Assembly (NCBI GenBank): GCA_021851535.1
Contig: JAJZDT010000048.1
Span: 1-5,795, forward strand
DNA length: 5,795 nucleotides
From: Microcaldota archaeon
GTDB taxonomy: Archaea; Micrarchaeota; Micrarchaeia; Micrarchaeales; Micrarchaeaceae
Direction of reading: 5' to 3'
Positions 1 to 5,681 of this stretch are shown here, in pieces. Below the pieces are notes generated by a model that was given only the letters and a program-made list of their open reading frames with translations, was not told the origin of the DNA and did not search any database. Within the stretch, counting starts at the first letter, position 1, and each line of letters begins with the position of its first letter. A program made the position numbers and the translations under genes.

Positions 1-1833
1 GTTGTATGTCACGCTTCCATTAACATAGCCCATAGGTACATTATTTAGTGTTAATTTACCACTATCTCCTGTATTTGTTCTGATAGTACTCCCATTTTTA
101 AAAGTAAGGTTTAATGTTGCGTTTAATGGTAAAAAAAGATAATCAGATACTCCTATCGTTACATTATAAACAGGGATGTTTAAATATAATCTACGCGATG
201 TGTTCACGTAGATGCTTTTGTTTAAAGGTATGTTTGTATTCTTATAATACACATTTGTTATATTTACATTAGTATTAGCTATTACAAAAGGGCTGCTGTT
301 TAATGTACCAAAACTTGTTTTATAATAGGTAGGTACTATACGGGAACCATATGGGTTCGTTGCATTTATATACACTTGATATTCTTTTTTGTATATTGCA
401 GAAATATGCAAAGGTTTGTTTATTTTAAGAAATAAATTCGATGTATTAAATGTATTATTTGTCCAACCGATAAAAGCAATACGGCTATTATTGTTAACAT
501 AAATATATGGCGTATTAATGGATATGTTCGTGACGCTTCCATTATCGTACCATCCACTTCCATTTGCGCTTCCGTATGGTGTGGTGACATTCAAATAATA
601 TTGTGTGGTCCATATGGGTGATATGTTATAATTTTTATTAACATTCAATTTTAGAGTAATATTTTTATTACCAATATTCCACCCATCAAAAACCTCTCGC
701 TGTGTATTATTTATATATATTATATTACTCGGTATGCTAATGTATGTCACGCTTCCATTATCGTACCATCCACTTCCATTTGCGCTTCCGTATGGTGTGG
801 TGACATTCAAATAATATTGTGTCCTCCACTGGGCATACTCAGATATATTTCCATCCATATTCACTATACTACTCCTATTCAAGCCTGAGTATGATCCTAC
901 TCCTTTGCCTACCCATCCATCAAAAACCTCTCGCTGCGCGTTGTTTATGTAAACATTATTAGGCGCATTAATTCTTGTGGATGTATATGCAAGGAAATCT
1001 GAAGATTCTGATATATTCGCATAATTAGAAAATACGTTTAAAAAATACCCAACATTCCAAAGTACGCTCCCATTAGTTATTTGTGGAAGACCAGATCCAA
1101 CTTCAAAATAATCAACTGTGTTTGCAACCTCCGCAACCCCATATGGGTTGTGCATATTGGTTTGGCTGTTTTTTCCATAACCAATGTACACCAATCCCTG
1201 GCCCACTGTTTTTACAATTGTTTGATTAAAAAAACTAAAATTCTTAAATTTTACCAGATTCATATTATTGGTATTATTCAAAGCATCCGCATATTCTGCA
1301 AAAGCAGCTGGGGTGTAATCTCCAGATGTACTTGAATTTAGATTTACGCTACCTATTAGTTTGTTATTGAAGAACATATACCAAATATTACCTTGTGATT
1401 TGAATGTATATAAATTAAAAATCCCATTACCTCCTGCAGATCCATCTGGTCCTATATTCCCATAAAAATTATTCCCATCATAGCCAGCAGGAAAGTACTC
1501 CCAAAACCATGTTGCTTTTCCAGCGCTCAGATTCACAAAAGAACTGCAACCACTAGGAGTACAATCATTTTTATATACACCGCTTTGATTAGGGATCTCA
1601 TATCCAATTTGTACAAATGCATTATTTTTTAACGTTTCACCAATCCAAAAAGCAAAAGATCCGTATTTAGGGTAGTTTTGGGTTGTTGTTTGTATATATA
1701 CTTGAGATCCGTTATTATTTATTCCAGAAAAAGAGCTTGTAGCACCACTTTGAAACCAGAACTGTGAATAAACCAGCGGCAACCCAAGTAATACTATAAT
1801 CAAGAAAGTTAAATAAAATTGTGCATATCTCAT
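1..1833 (-). CDS. Secreted repeat-containing surface glycoprotein (3' end outside the window)
   Basis: The frame reads from an ATG at 1833 to the left edge with no stop, giving 611 residues of a C-terminally incomplete protein. An in-frame TGA lies just upstream (1851-1849), so 1833 is the first possible ATG. Residues 1-23 form a signal peptide (Arg2, a hydrophobic core at about 6-21, likely cleavage after VYS). Residues about 24-260 form an aromatic and glycine-rich domain containing the only two cysteines, C91 and C96, a probable disulfide. From about 262 onward come repeat units of 72-78 residues (about 262-339, 340-411, 412-484), then more divergent ones (485-557, 558 onward). They share YYLNVTTPYG, SGWYDNGS and FDGW/FIGW motifs, which recall divergent InlB-type/Flg_new surface repeats. 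I count about 34 N-X-S/T sequons, which suggests heavy N-glycosylation. It is probably a cell-surface or S-layer-associated protein. Its exact function is unknown; the N-terminal domain could be a lectin-like beta-sandwich, but that is a guess. Confidence 0.88.
   Translation of the reverse strand, partial: MRYAQFYLTFLIIVLLGLPLVYSQFWFQSGATSSFSGINNNGSQVYIQTTTQNYPKYGSFAFWIGETLKNNAFVQIGYEIPNQSGVYKNDCTPSGCSSFVNLSAGKATWFWEYFPAGYDGNNFYGNIGPDGSAGGNGIFNLYTFKSQGNIWYMFFNNKLIGSVNLNSSTSGDYTPAAFAEYADALNNTNNMNLVKFKNFSFFNQTIVKTVGQGLVYIGYGKNSQTNMHNPYGVAEVANTVDYFEVGSGLPQITNGSVLWNVGYFLNVFSNYANISESSDFLAYTSTRINAPNNVYINNAQREVFDGWVGKGVGSYSGLNRSSIVNMDGNISEYAQWRTQYYLNVTTPYGSANGSGWYDNGSVTYISIPSNIIYINNTQREVFDGWNIGNKNITLKLNVNKNYNISPIWTTQYYLNVTTPYGSANGSGWYDNGSVTNISINTPYIYVNNNSRIAFIGWTNNTFNTSNLFLKINKPLHISAIYKKEYQVYINATNPYGSRIVPTYYKTSFGTLNSSPFVIANTNVNITNVYYKNTNIPLNKSIYVNTSRRLYLNIPVYNVTIGVSDYLFLPLNATLNLTFKNGSTIRTNTGDSGKLTLNNVPMGYVNGSVTYN
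533..606 (-). repeat. 74-bp direct repeat, copy 2 (within surface-protein gene)
   Basis: This stretch is identical base for base to 749-822, 216 bp (exactly 72 codons) away. It encodes residues 410-434 of the surface protein, the start of a repeat unit with the motif YYLNVTTPYG followed by SGWYDNGS. Identity extends through third-codon positions, while the sequence on either side diverges at once. That points to a recent duplication or gene conversion rather than protein-level constraint alone. Confidence 0.95.
749..822 (-). repeat. 74-bp direct repeat, copy 1 (within surface-protein gene)
   Basis: This is the partner of 533-606 with no mismatch over 74 bp, encoding residues 338-362. Shorter exact matches tie in other repeat units: 741-760 equals 3-22 (20 bp, encoding NGSVTY, in frame), and 683-702 equals 917-936 (20 bp, encoding the QREVFDGW segment, in frame). 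The 12-bp word acgcttccatta occurs three times, at 11-22, 533-544 and 749-760. Confidence 0.95.
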
Positions 1834-1845
1834 GAAAACAACACT

Positions 1846-1850
1846 ACCTC
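1846..1850 (-). promoter_or_regulatory. Shine-Dalgarno-like GAGGT for the surface-protein gene
   Basis: Read on the minus strand, GAGGT lies 12 nt before the ATG at 1833. It matches part of the archaeal GGAGGTGA consensus, but the spacing is longer than the usual 5-9 nt. It supports a leadered transcript for this gene and helps fix the start codon. Confidence 0.45.
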
Positions 1851-1883
1851 AAATAATAATACTCAATAAACTTTAAATATCAT

Positions 1884-1896
1884 TATATTTTTTAAT
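1884..1896 (-). promoter_or_regulatory. Possible TATA box for the surface-protein gene
   Basis: On the minus strand this reads AAAAAATATAATG, an A/T-rich archaeal TATA-like element. With the usual spacing of about 25 bp, transcription would start near 1862, leaving a leader of about 28 nt that holds the GAGGT site. The whole interval is A/T-rich and a second candidate (ATATTTAAAG, 1880-1871) exists, so the assignment is tentative. Confidence 0.3.
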
Positions 1897-1902
1897 CATA
1901 AG

Positions 1903-1919
1903 CCAAAGCTTTTATAAAT
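1903..1919 (+). promoter_or_regulatory. Archaeal BRE/TATA promoter candidate for nuoA
   Basis: A purine-containing BRE-like stretch (ccaaagc, 1903-1909) is followed by TTTATAAAT (1911-1919), close to the archaeal TATA consensus. A start about 25 bp downstream falls near 1940-1942, only a few bases before the nuoA ATG at 1945. The mRNA would therefore be leaderless or nearly so. This fits the absence of a convincing SD; the nearest purine run is AAAGGG at 1936-1941, immediately before the start. It is the best promoter candidate for the rightward gene series. Confidence 0.5.
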
Positions 1920-1944
1920 CACATGTAATTGTAGTAAAGGGACT

Positions 1945-2298
1945 ATGTATAGTTATATTGTTATATTAATATTTGCCGCGTTCGCCTTAATCATACCTAC
2001 GCTATTCATTCTCTCTTCAAAACTTTTAGGCAATAAGTATACAGGCAATAAGGTAAAGAATGCTCCATACGAGAGCGCAGAAGCAACTATAGGTAGTGAG
2101 ATAGATATAGATAACGAATATCTTCCATACTTTGCCATTTTTTTACCTTTTGAAATAATAACAGTTATAATTATTCTATGGGCTGCAGTATCAAATGACA
2201 TAAGTTACGATACAAATCTTTATTATATACTTCTTCTTGTTATATCAACAGTGTCTGCAATTATTGGTTATAAATTTATTAGTGATAAACATGTCTGA
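1945..2298 (+). CDS. nuoA: NADH-quinone oxidoreductase (complex I) subunit A
   Basis: This 117-residue membrane protein has three predicted transmembrane helices (about 3-24, 60-82, 91-113), the usual size and topology of NuoA/ND3. In complex I it sits at the junction of membrane arm and peripheral arm, near the quinone tunnel. The loop after helix 1 carries K38-N-A-P-Y-E43-S, matching the conserved Lys/Glu loop (K46 and E51 in E. coli). Helix 2 ends with LWA, like the family's PWA/AWA. The normally strict FDxE of helix 2 reads F69-E70-I-I72, so the first acid is conservatively replaced and the second is lost. The gene is the first of an A-B-C-D series, and its last 8 nt overlap nuoB. It is weakly conserved on its own, but location and motif together make the call firm. 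Confidence 0.88.
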   Translation: MYSYIVILIFAAFALIIPTLFILSSKLLGNKYTGNKVKNAPYESAEATIGSEIDIDNEYLPYFAIFLPFEIITVIIILWAAVSNDISYDTNLYYILLLVISTVSAIIGYKFISDKHV

Positions 2299-2902
2299 TG
2301 TGCCATATACACAAGATGAATTCATCAATGCTGAACGTGAGATGACTCTTCTTACACAAAATTCTTTAAATAAAATTGGCAGAGATGGAAATGTCATGTT
2401 TACAAAGTTATCTGACATAACCAAAAAACTATCTAAAGGGGTCGTACGTTGGAGCAACAAAAATTCCGTATGGCCTATGCAGTTTGGGCTTGCTTGTTGT
2501 GCAATAGAACTAATGGATTTTGGGGCATCTAGAATAGATGCGGAGCGTAAGGGATATTTGCTTTTTAGAGGAACTCCAAGGCAATGTGATGTGATGATTG
2601 TTGCGGGTTGGGTTACAAAATCAATAGCTCCACGGTTAAAACGACTCTATGAGCAAATGGCATCACCAAAGTATGTTATCGCGTTTGGCGAATGTGCAAC
2701 TTCTGGTGGACCATGGTATGAGAGTTATAATATAATGCAGGGTATAGATCAGATATTACCTGTTGATGTTTATGCAATAGGATGCCCCCCAAGACCTGAG
2801 AACTTGTTCGGGGCATTGATGAAACTTCAGGAAAAAATAGGAGGTAAAAATGATAGAGATAAAGAAAGAGGAATTAGCGAATCAATTGAAAAAAATGAAT
2901 GA
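2291..2902 (+). CDS. nuoB: NADH-quinone oxidoreductase (complex I) subunit B
   Basis: This is the 203-residue peripheral-arm subunit that holds the terminal [4Fe-4S] cluster N2, which passes electrons to quinone. All four ligands are present: the tandem C69-C70 in GLACCAIELMDFG, C135 in FGECATSGG, and C165 in AIGCPPRPE. The core from about 55 to 183 is strongly NuoB-like. I chose the ATG at 2291 (MSDVPYTQ). An in-frame ATG at 2237 would add 18 residues lying wholly inside nuoA, with no family support. The chosen start overlaps the nuoA stop by 8 nt, which suggests translational coupling; GTGAT at 2282-2286 is a weak ribosome site. The charged tail after residue 186 is read from DNA that also encodes the start of nuoC in another frame. 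Confidence 0.96.
   Translation: MSDVPYTQDEFINAEREMTLLTQNSLNKIGRDGNVMFTKLSDITKKLSKGVVRWSNKNSVWPMQFGLACCAIELMDFGASRIDAERKGYLLFRGTPRQCDVMIVAGWVTKSIAPRLKRLYEQMASPKYVIAFGECATSGGPWYESYNIMQGIDQILPVDVYAIGCPPRPENLFGALMKLQEKIGGKNDRDKERGISESIEKNE
2840..2845 (+). promoter_or_regulatory. Strong Shine-Dalgarno GGAGGT for nuoC, inside nuoB
   Basis: GGAGGT lies 4 nt before the ATG at 2850 and within the nuoB coding sequence. It is the only full-strength ribosome-binding site in the window. It decides the nuoC start in favour of 2850 over the internal ATG at 2895. Confidence 0.8.
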
Positions 2903-3212
2903 GTCTGGGTATAATCAGTTAAAATTTATAACCGCTGTAGATTATAAAGATAAAATTGTAGTTGTTTATCTTCTACACAATTATGAAAAGAATGATATTC
3001 AGAATATAAATGTAACCTTATCTATGAACGATCTTTCAATACAAACGGTAATGGATATATATCCATCAGCGGATTGGTATGAACGAGAGATATCCGAAAT
3101 GTTCGGGATAAAAATTTTATCAAGAAAAACAAAACGTCTGCTATTAGAAAATTGGAATGGTTCTATATATCCATTAAGAAAGGATTTTGTATGGGGAACA
3201 GAATACAAGTGA
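2850..3212 (+). CDS. nuoC: NADH-quinone oxidoreductase (complex I) subunit C (30 kDa subunit)
   Basis: This 120-residue peripheral-arm subunit packs against NuoD and NuoB and has no cofactor of its own. The family signature is clear: P72-S-A-D-W76-Y-E78-R79-E80, continuing to E-M84-F-G-I87, and near the C-terminus Y107-P-L-R-K-D-F113, the usual HPLRKDF with His replaced by Tyr. It is much shorter than bacterial NuoC (about 200 residues), lacking much of the N-terminal part and the C-terminal extension. The reading frame is intact, so it looks like a compact form rather than a broken gene. The first 53 nt overlap the end of nuoB, and an excellent SD at 2840-2845 supports this start. The stop at 3210-3212 is 4 nt before the nuoD ATG. 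Confidence 0.93.
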   Translation: MIEIKKEELANQLKKMNESGYNQLKFITAVDYKDKIVVVYLLHNYEKNDIQNINVTLSMNDLSIQTVMDIYPSADWYEREISEMFGIKILSRKTKRLLLENWNGSIYPLRKDFVWGTEYK

Positions 3213-3216
3213 GCAT

Positions 3217-4314
3217 ATGTCAAGAATGCGAATAAATATAGGTCCTATACACCCAAGCACTCATGGTGTTATCAGACTTGTTGCGGATGTTGAGGGCGAT
3301 ACCATTATCGATGTAGAACCTCATATAGGATTTTTACATAGGGGTGTTGAGAAATTAATGGAAACCAGGATGTATATGCAAAATCCCTCCTATACTGAGA
3401 AACTTGATTATGTTGCTCCGATGGGTTGGGATGATTTATATGTCTCTAGTGTAGAGCACGCAATAGGTGTTGAACTTAACGATGCTGCCCAATATGCCCG
3501 AATGATTCTTCTTGAACTACAAAGAATTGCGAGCCATCTATTATGGCTTGGAACATTAGCAAATGATTTGGGGCAGATGTTTACAATATTTATGTGGGCG
3601 TTCAAGGATAGGGCAAAAGTACTAAAAATGTTAGAAAATATAACGGGAACAAGAATGTTTTATGTAAATTTTAGATTAGGAGGGCTTTCAAGTGAATTTC
3701 CTATTGATTTTGAGGATAGGATATACGAGCTTACAGATTATCTCGAAGAGCACATACGAGAGTACCAAGATCATTTAGACTCAAGTAGCATTTTCATGGA
3801 GCGAACAAAGAATATAGGTGTGCTTACAAAATATGATGCATTGAGATATGGAGCGACAGGTCCAGTTGCAAGGGCATCTGGAATAGATTTTGATGTCAGA
3901 AAAAAGATGCCTTATTATATGTATAAAAAAATAAAATTCAATAATCCTGTGCTTTCTGGTGGGGATTGTTATGATAGATATCGTATACGATATCAGGAGA
4001 TGTTTGATAGTATAGAGATTATACGCACCGCAATAGAGAATCTTCCAAAAAAACAGAGTATTAAAGGGGCGCCAATAAAACTTATAGGGCAGAATGCAAA
4101 ACCTGATATTGTTATACAGCACAGAGAACTCCCACGTGGAGAAGGTATAATATACTTAGTACCAGATGCCCAAAGACCTTATAGAATTGGGTTACGCACA
4201 CCATCATACGCAAATCTTTCTTTATTAAAACATATGATAAAAGGAGTAAAGTATGCAGATCTTTTTGCAATTTTTGGGAGTTTAGATGTAGTGGCAGCCG
4301 AAATTGATAAATAA
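3217..4314 (+). CDS. nuoD: NADH-quinone oxidoreductase (complex I) subunit D (49 kDa subunit)
   Basis: This 365-residue subunit, related to the [NiFe]-hydrogenase large subunit, forms the quinone-reduction pocket with NuoB. The N-terminal loop GPIHPSTHG contains His16, and EKLDYVAPM contains Tyr65; these correspond to the His and Tyr that bind the quinone headgroup in characterised complexes I. Further family hallmarks are PHIGFLHRGVEKLME, the ELQRIASHLLWLG helix, GPVARASG, and the C-terminal FGSLDVVAAEIDK, near the usual FGSIDIVMGEIDR. I chose the ATG at 3217, preceded by GTGA at 3209-3212. A TTG at 3187 would add ten residues overlapping nuoC and has no family support, while the ATG at 3226 remains possible. 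Length is slightly below the usual 380-410. No nuoH or nuoI follows in the window. Confidence 0.96.
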   Translation: MSRMRINIGPIHPSTHGVIRLVADVEGDTIIDVEPHIGFLHRGVEKLMETRMYMQNPSYTEKLDYVAPMGWDDLYVSSVEHAIGVELNDAAQYARMILLELQRIASHLLWLGTLANDLGQMFTIFMWAFKDRAKVLKMLENITGTRMFYVNFRLGGLSSEFPIDFEDRIYELTDYLEEHIREYQDHLDSSSIFMERTKNIGVLTKYDALRYGATGPVARASGIDFDVRKKMPYYMYKKIKFNNPVLSGGDCYDRYRIRYQEMFDSIEIIRTAIENLPKKQSIKGAPIKLIGQNAKPDIVIQHRELPRGEGIIYLVPDAQRPYRIGLRTPSYANLSLLKHMIKGVKYADLFAIFGSLDVVAAEIDK

Positions 4315-4341
4315 GAATACTGGTATATATTATCTGATTTT

Positions 4342-4677
4342 ATGGAGAAAGAAGAGATAGAGAAATTAACTAAAGAATATCAATCATTACAAATGCAATT
4401 ACAATCCCTTTCGATGCAAAAATTACAGTTTTCACAGCAAAACGAGGAGTATAAAGATGCTGAAAAAGAGCTAAATGCCGCAATGGGTCATGTATATGTG
4501 GATATTGGGGGGCTTATGGTAGAGACAACAAAACAGGATGCATTAATAAAGCTAAACGAGCGTCTTGAATCAACACAGATGCGCATCAGTATAGTTACCA
4601 GACAATATGAAGAGGCAACGAAGAAAGAGCAAATATTACGCCTAAAACTCACTGAAGAATTAAAAGGTGCTAAATAA
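4342..4677 (+). CDS. pfdB: Prefoldin beta subunit
   Basis: This 111-residue protein has the expected layout of an archaeal beta prefoldin: an N-terminal coiled-coil helix (about 1-47), a short beta-hairpin (VYVDIGGLMVET, 51-62, compare the family's VYKxVGxIMVK), and a C-terminal coiled-coil helix (about 64-109) rich in Lys, Glu, Gln and Leu. Beta subunits assemble with alpha subunits into an alpha2-beta4 cytosolic hexamer that holds unfolded proteins and hands them to the thermosome. The length matches the family. It starts 27 nt after the nuoD stop, with no clear SD in the gap. It belongs to archaeal or eukaryotic-type chaperone machinery and is the best single indicator that the DNA is archaeal. 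Confidence 0.9.
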   Translation: MEKEEIEKLTKEYQSLQMQLQSLSMQKLQFSQQNEEYKDAEKELNAAMGHVYVDIGGLMVETTKQDALIKLNERLESTQMRISIVTRQYEEATKKEQILRLKLTEELKGAK

Positions 4678-4685
4678 TAATTATT

Positions 4686-5681
4686 ATGTCTACGATAAAT
4701 CTAGAAGATTTGGTTAAATACATCCTAGATCTTAAAGAGTCTAATGTAGCTGTTACATTTCATTCGATGGGAGATACTGATGCAATATCTTCAGCGATAG
4801 CGTTTTTACATATATGTCCAAATGCTATTATATTAAATCCGGACAGGCTTACCAATAATGCATTAAGAATAAAAAATACATTGGGTTTTTCAGATACCAA
4901 TCCTCAAGATATCAAAAATATAAATCAATTCGATGCAATTGTTCTTTTGGATGTAAATAACACTAAAAACTGTGGAAAGCTTAGTAATCAGCTCGAATCT
5001 TTTAAGGGAGATATATTTGTAATAGATCATCATATGCCAAAAGATGAAAACGCGTCATTTATTATATTTGATCAAGAAACCTATAATTCAACAGCAAGTA
5101 TTATGTTCGAAATTCTAAAATACTCGGATACAAATATAACATCAAATCTTGCAAGAATTTTAGCAATGGGACTAATATCCGATTCAGCAGAATTTAAGAA
5201 TGCGACACCACAAACATTTAGCCAGTTAGGAGAATTATTCAAAATAGGCAATACTGATTATATATCACTTATGGAGCAAGTTGCACATATATCACCTGCA
5301 TCTGAGCGTATAAAAACTGTATACGATATTAAAAATGCCAATGTGGTGAACCTCAATGGTTTATTGTTTATTCATGGATATGTACATGCATACGCAAATT
5401 TAGCTGCAGAGTCCGCTATGCGAATTGGAGCGGATGTATCATTATTTTGTTCATTATCAAATAATGAGGTATCTTTTTCAGCAAGATTGCGCCCAAATTT
5501 AGATAAAAAATATTCCATTCATTTGGGCGGTCTACTTAATGAACTTTCAAGCAATATAAATGGTACTGGGGGAGGCCATCCATGTGCCGCAGGCGCGTAT
5601 GGTTCAAATTCAAGTGGCGCAGAAAACTTCATTTCAAAATTCATTGCACGAATAGATAACCAAACAAGGGCGAATAAATGA
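4686..5681 (+). CDS. DHH/DHHA1-family phosphoesterase (NrnA/RecJ-like)
   Basis: This 331-residue protein has the two-domain DHH layout. Catalytic motif I is H26-S-M-G-D30-T-D32-A, motif II is LLD89V, motif III is V-I-D114-H115-H116, and motif IV is G162-L-I-S-D166-S, all expected to bind Mn2+ or Mg2+. The DHHA1 domain near the C-terminus carries G294-T-G-G-G-H298-P-C-A-A-G, the substrate-binding glycine-rich loop. Relatives hydrolyse short oligonucleotides, pAp or cyclic dinucleotides, or act as RecJ-type 5' exonucleases. At 331 residues it is nearer to NrnA-type enzymes than to the longer RecJ/GAN proteins, so the precise substrate is left open. It begins 8 nt after prefoldin beta, and its TGA overlaps the next gene's ATG (ATGA), which suggests coupled translation with a nuclease. 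All catalytic residues are present. Confidence 0.9.
   Translation: MSTINLEDLVKYILDLKESNVAVTFHSMGDTDAISSAIAFLHICPNAIILNPDRLTNNALRIKNTLGFSDTNPQDIKNINQFDAIVLLDVNNTKNCGKLSNQLESFKGDIFVIDHHMPKDENASFIIFDQETYNSTASIMFEILKYSDTNITSNLARILAMGLISDSAEFKNATPQTFSQLGELFKIGNTDYISLMEQVAHISPASERIKTVYDIKNANVVNLNGLLFIHGYVHAYANLAAESAMRIGADVSLFCSLSNNEVSFSARLRPNLDKKYSIHLGGLLNELSSNINGTGGGHPCAAGAYGSNSSGAENFISKFIARIDNQTRANK

Noticed and set aside
533..822. Possible CRISPR-like or mobile-element repeat
   Set aside because: There are only two copies, both in frame inside one coding sequence and part of a protein repeat. There are no regular spacers, inverted ends or transposase.
1081..1335. 84-codon open frame on the plus strand
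   Set aside because: It is antisense to the surface-protein gene, which is open over 611 codons and has a signal peptide and repeats. The plus frame shows no domain or ribosome site.
2237..2290. In-frame 18-residue N-terminal extension of NuoB from an upstream ATG
   Set aside because: It lies wholly inside nuoA, has no ribosome site, and is a hydrophobic run read from the DNA of NuoA's last helix. The ATG at 2291 gives a normal NuoB.
1953..2460. Open frames on the minus strand at 1953-2201 and 2245-2460
   Set aside because: They are antisense to nuoA and nuoB, with no family resemblance or promoter.
3187..3216. TTG start adding ten residues to NuoD
   Set aside because: It overlaps the end of nuoC and adds nothing resembling NuoD. 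The ATG at 3217, 4 nt after the nuoC stop, sits right before the conserved RINIGPIHPSTHG segment.
3781..4122. 113-codon open frame on the minus strand
   Set aside because: It is antisense to the well-conserved middle of nuoD. Its composition is rich in Ile, Tyr, Cys and His with no recognisable domain, as expected for a complementary-strand shadow.
4322..4330. TATA-like GGTATATAT just before prefoldin beta
   Set aside because: With normal archaeal spacing, transcription would start near 4350, inside the coding sequence and past its ATG at 4342. It is more likely chance in A/T-rich DNA, with the gene read from upstream.
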